Source of the DNA: Collinsella sp. WCA1-178-WT-3 (M1)
GTDB lineage: Bacteria; Actinomycetota; Coriobacteriia; Coriobacteriales; Coriobacteriaceae
Reading direction: 5' to 3'
Assembly (NCBI RefSeq): GCF_009696325.1
Contig: NZ_VUME01000001.1
Span: forward strand, 248,001-312,000
Length of the DNA stretch: 64,000 nt
The first letter of the stretch is position 1. Every line of letters begins with the position of its first letter. Shown here in pieces: positions 18,452 through 26,441 of the stretch. The translations under genes were made by a program, and so were the position numbers. The notes under the pieces are model-generated. The model made no database searches, was not told the origin of the DNA, and saw only the letters and a list, made by a program, of their open reading frames with translations.

Positions 18452-19969
18452 ATGTCGGGTACGACGAAGGAGAAGCTGGCTTTGATGCGCTATGTGGAGC
18501 TGCTCGAGGCCGAGGCCCTTGTTGTTTCCAAGCCGGATACTCTTTGCGACCAGCGCATCGAGTTTGCGACCGACGACTCGCGCCAGGTGCGCCCGGGTAC
18601 ATTGTTTGTCTGCAAGGGCCGTGCGTTCAAGCCCGAGTATCTTGTCTCGGCGATTGCCGAAGGCGCCGTGGCGTACGTGTCCGAGGTCGATTACGACGTC
18701 GATATTCCCGCTGTGATCGTCAACGATATCCGCCGCACGCTCGCTGTGGTGGCGGACGCCTATTACGGTCATCCCTCGGGCAAGGTGAAGGTCTGCGCTT
18801 TTACGGGCACCAAGGGCAAGTCGACCTGCAGCTTTTATCTGCGTGGCATTCTTGCCAACGAGGCTAAGCTCACGGGCCGTCATCGACCAGCCCTCAACAC
18901 GGGTATCGAGTTCGATGACGGTATCGAGGTCGGTCCTTCTAAGCTAACGACCCCCGAGTCCTTCCTTTTGCAGTCGCGTATCGCACATGCCGCCGAGGCG
19001 GGCGCTCCGTGGCTGGTCATGGAGGCGTCGAGCCAGGGCCTCAAATACGAGCGTACGGGCAAGATTGACTTTGAAGTGGGCGCCTTTACCAATATCGGTG
19101 AGGACCATATCTCGCCGATCGAGCACCCCACGCTCGAGGATTACTTTGCCAGCAAGCTCAAGATTTTTTCGCAGAGCCGCTTTGCCGTGGTCAACCTCGA
19201 TATGGACCACGTCGACCGCGTGCTCGAGGCGGCGTCCCGCTGCGAGCGCACGGTGACGTTCTCGCTGACCGATGGACGCGCCGACGTGCGTGCGTTGGCC
19301 ATTCGCAACGGCGATTGCGGCGTGATCGCCACGGTCCGCACGCCGCGCTTTACGCGTGACATCGTGATCCCCACGCCCGTCAAGTTCAACGTGTCCAATG
19401 CGCTTGCCGCGATTGCCTGCGCCGAGGCCCTCGGCATTTCCGAAGAGGGCATCGTCCATGGCTTTGAGGGCGTCTTTGTTCCCGGTCGCATGGAGCTCTA
19501 TCCGTCTGCATCGGGCAAGATTTTGGGCGTCGTTGACTATGCGCACAACGGCATGAGCCTCGAGACGCTTTTGCGCGACCTGCGCGAGAACTATCCCGAG
19601 CGCGAGCTGGCGGTTGTCTTTGGTGCAACGGGAGGCAAGGGTGTCGATCGCCGTACTACGATGGGTATCGCTGCCGGCAAATACGCCGATCGCATCGTGA
19701 TTACCGAGGATGACCCGGGCCCCGAGGACGTCGAGGACATCTGCGCCGAGATCGCGCGCAATGTCCAGGCGCAGGGAAACGATAGCTGGCAGATCGTGTG
19801 CGACCGCGCCGCCGCTATCGAGACGGCGGTGCGCGAGACCGACCGCCCCGCTGTGGTTATCGTGACCGGCAAGGGCGAGGAGGAGTGCATGCTGCGTAAG
19901 AACGGACCCGAGCCCTGCGAGCGTGATGGCTCGGTTCTCAAACGTATCCTTGCGGCGTACGGCGCCTAA
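18452..19969 (+). CDS. murE: UDP-N-acetylmuramoyl-tripeptide synthetase (MurE family)
   Basis: 505 residues. MurE-type ligases add the third, diamino acid to UDP-MurNAc-Ala-Glu in peptidoglycan synthesis. Visible: FATDDSRQVRPGTLFVCKG (UDP-binding N-domain), FTGTKGKSTCSFYL (P-loop near residue 119), and the C-terminal GATGGKGVDRRTTMG and VTGKGEEECM. The substrate-selecting tetrapeptide reads DDPG (within ITEDDPGPEDV) rather than the DNPR typical of meso-diaminopimelate enzymes. That argues for lysine, ornithine or another diamine. Which one cannot be settled here. Confidence 0.9.
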   Translation: MSGTTKEKLALMRYVELLEAEALVVSKPDTLCDQRIEFATDDSRQVRPGTLFVCKGRAFKPEYLVSAIAEGAVAYVSEVDYDVDIPAVIVNDIRRTLAVVADAYYGHPSGKVKVCAFTGTKGKSTCSFYLRGILANEAKLTGRHRPALNTGIEFDDGIEVGPSKLTTPESFLLQSRIAHAAEAGAPWLVMEASSQGLKYERTGKIDFEVGAFTNIGEDHISPIEHPTLEDYFASKLKIFSQSRFAVVNLDMDHVDRVLEAASRCERTVTFSLTDGRADVRALAIRNGDCGVIATVRTPRFTRDIVIPTPVKFNVSNALAAIACAEALGISEEGIVHGFEGVFVPGRMELYPSASGKILGVVDYAHNGMSLETLLRDLRENYPERELAVVFGATGGKGVDRRTTMGIAAGKYADRIVITEDDPGPEDVEDICAEIARNVQAQGNDSWQIVCDRAAAIETAVRETDRPAVVIVTGKGEEECMLRKNGPEPCERDGSVLKRILAAYGA

Positions 19970-20099
19970 GCGCCGCTGCCTTTAGGATGGCGTTTGCGGA
20001 TTCTCGACGCCCGATGATGCAGTGTCTCTCAAGCGTGTTCACCTTAGGGAAAACGCGGTACCAAGATTAAGCCTTTTCTACGTAATAAATGGAGTGACC

Positions 20100-21011
20100 A
20101 TGTCCCACAACACCCTGCCGACCGTTGCCGAGCTTTCGGGCGAGATGCGCGAGCGCCTTGCCAAGGTCAAGTACGTCTTTACCGATCTGGACGCCACGAT
20201 GCTCGCGCCCGGCTCGTGCGTGCTGCGCGACAACGACGGCAATCCCTCGACCAAGCTCGTCGAGGCCGTCGTGGCGCTTGCCCGCGCTGGCATCCAGGTA
20301 ATTCCCACCTCGGGTCGCAACCGCACCATGATCCACGAAGATGCCCGCGTGCTCGGCCTCAACTCCTACATTGGCGAGATGGGTGGCCTGGTCATGTACG
20401 ACCTCAAGGCCAACGACTGGGAGTATCTGACCGGCGACATGCCTTACGACCCCGCCTGCGGCCTTACGCCGCACCAGGTGATTGAGCAGACCGGCGTGTG
20501 CGAGAAGATTCTCGCTCGCTGGCCGCACAAGATCGAGTACCACAACGACATGTCGACTGGCTATAAGTACCGCGAGGTCACCGTCGGCATGCGCGGCGAT
20601 ATTCCCGATGACGAGGCGCAGGCCATCCTCGACGAGGCCGGCTGCGGTCTGGTCTGGGCCTGCAACGGCCACTTGACTCATCTGTCCAAGCCGACGACCC
20701 TCGAGCTCGATCGCGTCGAGGACGGTCGTGCCTTTAACATCAATCCGTCGGGTCTCGACAAGGGCGTGGCGGTCGCGCGTTTCTGCGAGCATCTGGGCAT
20801 CGAGCGCGACGAGACGCTGGCACTCGGCGATTCCGAGTCTGATTTCTACATGGCCGACCACGTGGGCACGTTCTGCCTGGTCGAGAACGGTCTGACCAGC
20901 GTCGGCGCGCCCGAGTTTCTTGCGTCCTGCGATAACGCCTTTGTCACGCGCGGCAGGATCGTTGACGGCTGGGCGGCGACGGCGGAGCTGCTCGTCGCGG
21001 CCCGTTCATAG
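20100..21011 (+). CDS. HAD-superfamily phosphatase (Cof-like)
   Basis: 303 residues. Haloacid-dehalogenase motifs: VFTDLDATML (motif I, Asp29 and Asp31), IPTSGRN (motif II), the conserved Lys region LDKGVAVARFCEHLG, and LALGDSESDFYMADHVG (motif IV). A cap domain lies between motifs II and III, as in the Cof/YwtE group that dephosphorylates sugar phosphates or FMN-like compounds. The substrate is unknown. The ATG at 20100 has GGAG 5 nt upstream; a longer frame from 20022 is unlikely. Confidence 0.8.
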   Translation: MSHNTLPTVAELSGEMRERLAKVKYVFTDLDATMLAPGSCVLRDNDGNPSTKLVEAVVALARAGIQVIPTSGRNRTMIHEDARVLGLNSYIGEMGGLVMYDLKANDWEYLTGDMPYDPACGLTPHQVIEQTGVCEKILARWPHKIEYHNDMSTGYKYREVTVGMRGDIPDDEAQAILDEAGCGLVWACNGHLTHLSKPTTLELDRVEDGRAFNINPSGLDKGVAVARFCEHLGIERDETLALGDSESDFYMADHVGTFCLVENGLTSVGAPEFLASCDNAFVTRGRIVDGWAATAELLVAARS

Positions 21012-21064
21012 CGCAGTGCCGTTACGCTTGGCCATATCTTTTCGAGAGAGAATCTGGTGAGGTA

Positions 21065-21949
21065 ATGTCCGATATCGAGAATCTGGCCGGTGATACGCGC
21101 CCCATCGGCGTGTTCGACTCGGGCCTGGGCGGCTTGACGGTTGCGCGCGCGATTGCGACGGCGCTTCCGCACGAGTCCGTCTACTACTTTGGCGATACCA
21201 AGCGCTGCCCTTACGGCACCCGCACCGAGGACGAGGTGCGCTCGTTTGCGCTACAGGCGGGGCGCTGGCTTTCGAGACACGACGTCAAGATCATGGTCAT
21301 CGCCTGCAATACGGCGACGGCAGCGGCGCTTCGCCTGGCTCAGCAGGTGCTCGATGTCCCCGTGATTGGCGTAATCGCGCCGGGCGCGCGTGCCGCCATC
21401 AACAGCACCCGCACGCGCCGTGTGGGCGTGCTCGCCACCAACCTCACCATCCGCTCGGGCGCCTACACGCGCGCCATCCAGGACTTGGATGCCGGCGTGG
21501 ACGTGTATGGCTGCCCTGCCTCGAGCTTTGTCGAGGTTGTCGAGCACGAGCTCGCCTCGGGCGCGCATCTGCAGGAGCAGTGGCTCGAGAACGAGGATAT
21601 TTTTGATACGCCAGCCGTTCGCGCGCTGGTCAACGCCACAGTCGAGCCACTGCACGATCGTGGCATCGATACCGTGGTGCTCGGCTGTACGCACTTTCCG
21701 CTGCTGGTGGGCCCCATCCGTCATGCGTTGGGGCCCGGGGTGCGCGTGGTGAGCTCCGCCGAGGAGACCACTCGCGAGCTGACCGATATCCTCACGCGCC
21801 GTGAGCAGCTGGCGGGCAACACCGCCGAGCCGCAGCATCGCTTTGCCACCACGTCCGACAACATTGCCGAGTTTGCGGTGGCGGGCAGCTTTATCTTTGG
21901 CCAGCCGCTCAAAAGCATCGAGCATGTCGATATCGACGAACTCGGTTAG
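21065..21949 (+). CDS. murI: Glutamate racemase
   Basis: 294 residues. It interconverts L- and D-glutamate for peptidoglycan. Both catalytic cysteines are visible: [11 protein letters not shown] near residue 80 and [12 protein letters not shown] near 203. [17 protein letters not shown] opens the protein and [11 protein letters not shown] follows. It heads a run with rph, rdgB and dtd, all in the same direction, with 52 nt between murI and rph. Confidence 0.95.
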   Translation: MSDIENLAGDTRPIGVFDSGLGGLTVARAIATALPHESVYYFGDTKRCPYGTRTEDEVRSFALQAGRWLSRHDVKIMVIACNTATAAALRLAQQVLDVPVIGVIAPGARAAINSTRTRRVGVLATNLTIRSGAYTRAIQDLDAGVDVYGCPASSFVEVVEHELASGAHLQEQWLENEDIFDTPAVRALVNATVEPLHDRGIDTVVLGCTHFPLLVGPIRHALGPGVRVVSSAEETTRELTDILTRREQLAGNTAEPQHRFATTSDNIAEFAVAGSFIFGQPLKSIEHVDIDELG

Positions 21950-22001
21950 GCACGCAATGTCGCCGGAGTCTTCGCCACTCTTTTGCCGAAAGGATAGTTC
22001 C

Positions 22002-22727
22002 ATGGAATATATGCAGGTCAACCGCGCCAACGGCCGCGCCGCAAACGAGCTGCGTCCCGTTAAGCTCACCCGCGGCGTCATGAAGCACGCCCACGGCTCG
22101 TGCCTGGCAGAGTTTGGCGACACGCGCGTGCTGTGCGCCGCCACCATCGAGGAGGGCGTTCCGGGCTGGCGCAAGGGCGCCAAGGCCGGTTGGGTAACGG
22201 CGGAATATGCGATGCTGCCGGCGTCGACCGGCAAGCGCTGCAAGCGCGAACATGCCAACCGCAAGGGCCGTTCCATGGAGATCGAGCGCTTGATCGGCCG
22301 CAGCCTGCGCACCGTCGTCAATATGAAGGCGCTCGGCGAGTACACCGTTACCGTTGACTGCGATGTGATCCAGGCCGATGGCGGCACGCGTACGGCGAGC
22401 ATCACCGGCGCCTGGGTGGCGCTGCACGACGCCCTTGCCATGTGGGTCGAGGCGGGCAAGCTCGAGCGCATTCCGCTTACCGGTCAGGTTGCCGCTATTT
22501 CCATGGGCGTCGTCGACGGCAACACCCTGCTCGACTTGGATTATTCCGAGGACAGCCACGCCGAGGTCGACATGAACCTCGTCGCCACCGACTCCGGCGA
22601 GATGATCGAGCTCCAGGGTACCGGCGAGCAGGCACCCTTCGACCGCAAGCGTCTCAACGCCCTGCTCGATCTGGGCGACAAGGGCATCGCCGAGCTCATC
22701 GAGCTTCAGCGTCAAGCCCTCGCCTAA
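22002..22727 (+). CDS. rph: Ribonuclease PH
   Basis: 241 residues, full length for RNase PH, the phosphorolytic 3'-5' exonuclease that trims tRNA precursors. Visible: [67 protein letters not shown] (family signature, described in parts), and [16 protein letters not shown]. The start at 22002 follows CGAAAGGAT. It is part of the murI-rph-rdgB-dtd run, a common bacterial neighbourhood (rph-rdgB). Confidence 0.96.
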   Translation: MEYMQVNRANGRAANELRPVKLTRGVMKHAHGSCLAEFGDTRVLCAATIEEGVPGWRKGAKAGWVTAEYAMLPASTGKRCKREHANRKGRSMEIERLIGRSLRTVVNMKALGEYTVTVDCDVIQADGGTRTASITGAWVALHDALAMWVEAGKLERIPLTGQVAAISMGVVDGNTLLDLDYSEDSHAEVDMNLVATDSGEMIELQGTGEQAPFDRKRLNALLDLGDKGIAELIELQRQALA

Positions 22728-22760
22728 CCTGCCAAAAGGGGATGTTGATTTTGGCAGGTT
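22726..22760. repeat. Short palindrome, AACCTGCC type
   Basis: AACCTGCCAAAA and TTTTGGCAGGTT pair perfectly around GGGGATGTTGA. It begins on the rph stop codon and may end transcription partly. The same arm sequence occurs at 59715-59754. Confidence 0.7.
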
Positions 22761-22869
22761 TAATCTGCGAAAACGCCGAAGTATAAGATTGCCGTTGATT
22801 GAGAGGGGAGAGGCCGAGGCCCTCGTCGTCCTCTACACGGCATTGCTATAAGAGACAAGGAGGCCAGCT

Positions 22870-23511
22870 ATGGCACTTGAGAAGATTGATATCGACACCC
22901 TCGACCCGGCGGCGACCATTGTTGTGGCCACGGGTAACGCCCATAAGCTCACCGAGATCGAGGCCATTTTGGGCAAGGTCATGCCCGAGGTGCGCTTTGT
23001 GGCGCTCGGCCAGCTGGGCGATTTTGAGGACCCCGAGGAAAACGGCACGACGTTTTTGGAGAACGCCATCATCAAGGCGCAGGCTGCGGTCGAGGAGACG
23101 GGCCTTATGGCCATCGCCGACGATTCCGGCTTGGTTGTCGACGCGCTGGACGGCGAGCCGGGTGTGTATAGCGCGCGTTATGCGGGCGTACACGGCGATG
23201 ATGCCGCCAACAATGCCAAACTTCTCGTTAATCTGGAAGGCGTGGCAGACGAGGATCGCACCGCACGCTTTATGAGCGTCGTTGCGCTCATCGACCAAAA
23301 CGGCCTGGTCACCTATGGCGAGGGCGCCTGCGAGGGCGTTATCGCACACGAGGGCCGCGGCGACCACGGCTTTGGCTACGACCCGCTGTTCCTGCCGGTC
23401 GATACGCCGGGCAAAACTATGGCCGAGCTCACAGCGGATGAGAAGAACGCCATCAGCCATCGTTTCCATGCACTCGAGCACCTGTCCGCCAAACTCACGG
23501 GCGAGGAGTAG
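22870..23511 (+). CDS. rdgB: Non-canonical purine NTP pyrophosphatase (RdgB/HAM1)
   Basis: 213 residues. It hydrolyses ITP, dITP and XTP to monophosphates, keeping deaminated purines out of nucleic acids. Visible: VATGNAHKLTEIEAILG, the catalytic ADDSGLVVDALDGEPGVYSARYAG and the late GRGDHGFGYDPLFLP and SHRFHALEHL. It runs about 12 residues longer than usual at the N-terminus. AAGGAGG precedes the ATG. Confidence 0.95.
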   Translation: MALEKIDIDTLDPAATIVVATGNAHKLTEIEAILGKVMPEVRFVALGQLGDFEDPEENGTTFLENAIIKAQAAVEETGLMAIADDSGLVVDALDGEPGVYSARYAGVHGDDAANNAKLLVNLEGVADEDRTARFMSVVALIDQNGLVTYGEGACEGVIAHEGRGDHGFGYDPLFLPVDTPGKTMAELTADEKNAISHRFHALEHLSAKLTGEE

Positions 23512-23514
23512 GCC

Positions 23515-23961
23515 GTGCGTGCGGTGGTGCAGCGCGTGCTCAACGCCGGTGTGACGGTCGACGGCGAGTGCGTGGGCCGCATTGGGCGCGGCTATCTGGT
23601 ATTGCTGGGTGTGGGCCATGGCGATACGCGTGCCGAGGCCGATAAACTATGGGGCAAGCTCCGCGGGCTGCGTATCAACGAGGACGAGAACGGCAAGACT
23701 AACTTGGCGCTTGCCGATGTCGACGGCGAGGTGCTCGTGGTGTCGCAGTTTACGCTGTTTGCCGATTGCCGCCACGGCCGTCGTCCGTCGTTTACGGATG
23801 CTGGCGCGCCCGATGTCGCCAACGAGCTTTATGAGTACTTTCTGACGCTCGTCGCCCAGGACGTCGACCACGTGGCGCACGGCATCTTTGGCGCCGACAT
23901 GAAAGTCGACCTGGTCAACGACGGCCCGTTCACCATTGTCCTCGATACCGACAATCTGTAA
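23515..23961 (+). CDS. dtd: D-aminoacyl-tRNA deacylase
   Basis: 148 residues. It removes D-amino acids mischarged onto tRNA. Motifs: MRAVVQRVLNAGVTVDGE, the SQFTLFADCRHGRRPSF motif, and the Gly-cisPro-like NDGPFTIVLDT at the C-terminus. The start is GTG at 23515, three bases after the rdgB stop, with GAGGAG inside the end of rdgB; translation is probably coupled. Confidence 0.95.
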   Translation: MRAVVQRVLNAGVTVDGECVGRIGRGYLVLLGVGHGDTRAEADKLWGKLRGLRINEDENGKTNLALADVDGEVLVVSQFTLFADCRHGRRPSFTDAGAPDVANELYEYFLTLVAQDVDHVAHGIFGADMKVDLVNDGPFTIVLDTDNL

Positions 23962-23978
23962 GTAGCCTAATTAGCTAC

Positions 23979-24008
23979 TTGCGTGGGGTTGTAACAGGGT
24001 GCTATAGT
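23979..24008 (+). promoter_or_regulatory. Promoter upstream of veg
   Basis: TTGCGT (23979-23984), 18-bp spacer, extended -10 TGC-TATAGT (24003-24008). The veg start is 68 nt further on. Confidence 0.6.
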
Positions 24009-24075
24009 ATTAGAGTTTTGTCTATCTTAGGGGTATTATCCCCTTTTTGAATTGCACCCTCTGGAGGCCCTGTTC

Positions 24076-24372
24076 ATGGAAGAGATGGAAGTCAATTACG
24101 TCGACGACATCCACGAGAAGCTGACCGATATGGTGGGCGATCGCGTCAAGGTGAAGGCCAACATGGGCCGTACCCGCGTTGTCGAGCGCATGGGTACCAT
24201 CAAGAGCGTCCACCCGGCTGTCTTTATCGTCGAGGTTGACGAGCGCCGCGGCCGCAAGTCGCGTCAGTCCTACCAGTACATCGACGTCCTTACCGGTCAG
24301 GTTGAACTGTTCGACCCCGAGAGCGGCGAGCACATCTTTACTCCGCTCGGCAACCAGCTCGAGGAGCATTAA
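24076..24372 (+). CDS. veg: Veg family protein
   Basis: 98 residues, basic with an SH3-like beta core: VKVKANMGRTRVVERMGTIKSVHPAVFIVEV followed by Arg-rich ERRGRKSRQSYQYIDVLTG, as in Bacillus Veg (described here in parts). Veg is linked to biofilm matrix control in Bacillus; its biochemical role is unclear. The start at 24076 follows GGAGG; the in-frame ATG at 24052 precedes that site. As in Bacillus, it sits directly before ispE. Confidence 0.85.
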   Translation: MEEMEVNYVDDIHEKLTDMVGDRVKVKANMGRTRVVERMGTIKSVHPAVFIVEVDERRGRKSRQSYQYIDVLTGQVELFDPESGEHIFTPLGNQLEEH

Positions 24373-24374
24373 CG

Positions 24375-25271
24375 GTGACCGATCGGTCCCTCATCCTTAC
24401 TGCGCCGGCAAAGATTAACCTCTACCTGGGGGTTCATACCGAGCGCGATACCCGCGGCTACCACAACGTCGATTCCCTGATGGCAGCTGTCGGCCTAGCC
24501 GATACCGTGACGGTCACGCCGGCGCAGGCGTTGACCGTCCAGACGGTTCCGGCATCAGATTTTCCCATGCAAAAGAATACTGCCTACCGCGCCGCCGTCG
24601 CCATGGCCGATCATTTCGGGCGCGAGGCAAACGTGTGCGTGACGATTGAGAAGCGCATCCCGCTGTGCGCCGGCCTGGGCGGCCCCTCGACGGATGCCGC
24701 GGCGGTTATCGTTGCCCTGGCTGAGCTGTGGGGCATCGACCGCACTGATCCTGCGCTGGATGAGATTGCGCGTGGCATCGGCGCCGACGTGCCGTTCTTT
24801 TTGCATACGAGCCCCGCATTCTACGTGGGTGGGGGAGACGTTCTGGCAACTGAGTACCCCGCGCTTCCTGTGACGCCCGTTGTGCTGGTCAAGCCGCGGG
24901 AGGCGAGCGTTTCGACAATTGAGGCCTATCGACGTTTTGACGAGGCCCCGGTGTCCGCGACTGCGCCCGGCGCCATTGCATCGGCTCTTCGCGTGAGTGA
25001 TGCGAAGATGGCGTATTCGCTCATCCATAACAACTTGGGCGTCATTTCTGCTTTGATGGAGCCGCAGATCCAGGCGGTTCTCGACTGGCTGCGCGCACAG
25101 GAGGGAACCGTTGCCGTGGACGTGTGCGGGTCGGGTGCCTGCTCGTTTGCCATTTGCGACACCGCCGCCACGGCCGAAAGGCTTGCCGGGGCTGCCCAGC
25201 AAAATGGCTGGTGGTCCTGCGCGACTGAGCTTATTCCCAACACGGTTCAAATCGACGCGCCAAAGAAATAA
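24375..25271 (+). CDS. ispE: 4-diphosphocytidyl-2-C-methyl-D-erythritol kinase
   Basis: 298 residues, GHMP kinase of the MEP isoprenoid pathway. Visible: LTAPAKINLYLGV, the GHMP glycine-rich loop IPLCAGLGGPSTDAAAV near residue 92, and VCGSGACSFAI near 249. It starts with GTG at 24375 right after the veg stop, using GAGGAG within veg. The two other MEP genes ispD and ispF lie at 36 kb. Confidence 0.95.
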   Translation: MTDRSLILTAPAKINLYLGVHTERDTRGYHNVDSLMAAVGLADTVTVTPAQALTVQTVPASDFPMQKNTAYRAAVAMADHFGREANVCVTIEKRIPLCAGLGGPSTDAAAVIVALAELWGIDRTDPALDEIARGIGADVPFFLHTSPAFYVGGGDVLATEYPALPVTPVVLVKPREASVSTIEAYRRFDEAPVSATAPGAIASALRVSDAKMAYSLIHNNLGVISALMEPQIQAVLDWLRAQEGTVAVDVCGSGACSFAICDTAATAERLAGAAQQNGWWSCATELIPNTVQIDAPKK

Positions 25272-25320
25272 AAATTTCTCTAGCACGCGGCGAAAAACTT
25301 TGTTACTATAGTCGAGCTAA

Positions 25321-25397
25321 CGGGTTGTGGCTCAGTTTGGTAGAGCACTGCGTTCGGGACGCAGGGGTCGCTGGTTCAAATCCAGTCAACCCGACCA
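25321..25397 (+). tRNA. tRNA-Pro (anticodon CGG)
   Basis: 77 nt with encoded CCA. Acceptor CGGGTTG/CAACCCG, anticodon loop TTCGGGA, T-loop GGTTCAAATCC. A TATAGT -10-like box is at 25307-25312; its -35 is not clear. Confidence 0.96.
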
Positions 25398-25406
25398 GAG
25401 CATGAG

Positions 25407-25436
25407 AAGGGACCGCTTCTTGCGGTCCCTTTTTTT
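25407..25436 (+). terminator. Terminator after tRNA-Pro
   Basis: AGGGACCGC and GCGGTCCCT form a stem around TTCTT, followed by a run of seven Ts. Confidence 0.9.
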
Positions 25437-25444
25437 AGCTATTG

Positions 25445-25473
25445 TTGTGATACCGCGATACCCGCGGTATACT
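25445..25473 (+). promoter_or_regulatory. tatA promoter with dyad in the spacer
   Basis: TTGTGA (25445-25450), 17-bp spacer, TATACT (25468-25473). The spacer holds a perfect dyad TACCGCG-ATACC-CGCGGTA (25451-25469) that reaches into the -10 box, a position where a bound repressor would block RNA polymerase. Confidence 0.6.
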
Positions 25474-25509
25474 CATTCGAGCTTGTCTCGCTGTTTTGTG
25501 GAGGTCTAC

Positions 25510-25785
25510 ATGTTTGGACTGAGGGCTCCTGAGCTCATCATCATTCTCGTCGTTGTCCTGATTATCTTCGGGCCCAAGAACCTGCCGAAGCTCGGCAAGT
25601 CCCTCGGCTCTACCGTCAAGAATATCCGCGAGGGTATGGAGGGCGACGATAAGGACGAGACCAAGCAGGCCGAGGACGTTGTGGTCGAGGAGTCCGAGGA
25701 GGACAAGAAGATCGCAGAGCTCGAGGCCCAGCTCGCCGCCGCCAAGAAAAAGAAGGCAGAGGACGGCGACGCGGACGCAGAGTAG
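25510..25785 (+). CDS. tatA: Twin-arginine translocase subunit TatA
   Basis: 91 residues. One N-terminal membrane helix (PELIIILVVVLIIFGPKNLP), the FGP hinge, an amphipathic helix LGKSLGSTVKNIREGM and a charged Lys/Glu/Ala-rich tail. TatA forms the pore of the Tat pathway for folded proteins. The start follows GGAGG; the longer frame runs through the tRNA and is excluded. tatC and tatB are not nearby. Confidence 0.93.
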   Translation: MFGLRAPELIIILVVVLIIFGPKNLPKLGKSLGSTVKNIREGMEGDDKDETKQAEDVVVEESEEDKKIAELEAQLAAAKKKKAEDGDADAE

Positions 25786-25810
25786 TCCCATCCCTTTGGG
25801 GTGAGCACCT

Positions 25811-25843
25811 GACCGGCTTGCCCGCAGGCTAGCCGGTCTTTTT
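25811..25843 (+). terminator. Terminator of tatA
   Basis: GACCGGCT and AGCCGGTC pair around TGCCCGCAGGCT, followed by TTTTT. Confidence 0.85.
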
Positions 25844-25891
25844 CGTTATGTTGACAGTTGATTGTTACATCATAGTTGGGGAGATATCCGT

Positions 25892-26362
25892 ATGGACGCA
25901 AGCCAGATCGTACTGACCGCTGAGGGCCGCCAGAAGCTCGTCGAGGAGCTCGCTTGGCGTGAGGGCGATTACGCCAAGGAGATCGTCGAGGACATCAAGG
26001 AAGCCCGCGCGTTTGGCGACCTTTCGGAGAACTCCGAGTACGATGCCGCCAAGGACAAGCAGGCTCAGAATGCTGCTCGCATTGCCGAGATTCAGGCTAT
26101 TCTCGCCAACGCTCAGGTTGCTGCCACCACGGGCGATCTGACCGTCTCCATCGGTTCCACCGTTTCGCTGATTGATCCCAACGGTGAGGTCATGGAAGTC
26201 ACGCTCGTCGGTACCACCGAGACCAACTCGCTCGAGCACAAGATCTCCAACGAGTCCCCGGTCGGCCACGCCATCATCGGCCACGGCGAGGGCGACTCCG
26301 TCGAGGTCGTTACGCCTTCCGGCAAGACTCGCGTCTACACCATCGCCAAGATCGCACGCTAG
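25892..26362 (+). CDS. greA: Transcription elongation factor GreA
   Basis: 156 residues, standard for GreA, which rescues backtracked RNA polymerase by stimulating transcript cleavage. The N-terminal coiled coil has LTAEGRQKLVEELAW and the tip acidic motif ARAFGDLSENSEYDAAKD; the C-terminal domain shows SNESPVGHAIIGH and GDSVEVVTPSGKTRVYTI. TTGACA at 25851-25856 may be the -35 of its promoter. GGGGAGA precedes the ATG. Confidence 0.96.
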   Translation: MDASQIVLTAEGRQKLVEELAWREGDYAKEIVEDIKEARAFGDLSENSEYDAAKDKQAQNAARIAEIQAILANAQVAATTGDLTVSIGSTVSLIDPNGEVMEVTLVGTTETNSLEHKISNESPVGHAIIGHGEGDSVEVVTPSGKTRVYTIAKIAR

Positions 26363-26390
26363 ACCACGGTCCCGCGTAAAGGTTTGTTTT

Positions 26391-26423
26391 CGCTCCCTGG
26401 GACCGAATCCTGGGGAGCGTTTT
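26391..26423 (+). terminator. Terminator of greA
   Basis: CGCTCCC and GGGAGCG pair around a 15-nt loop, followed by TTTTAG; lysS starts 19 nt later. Confidence 0.7.
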
Positions 26424-26441
26424 AGTTTGAGGAGCTAACTT

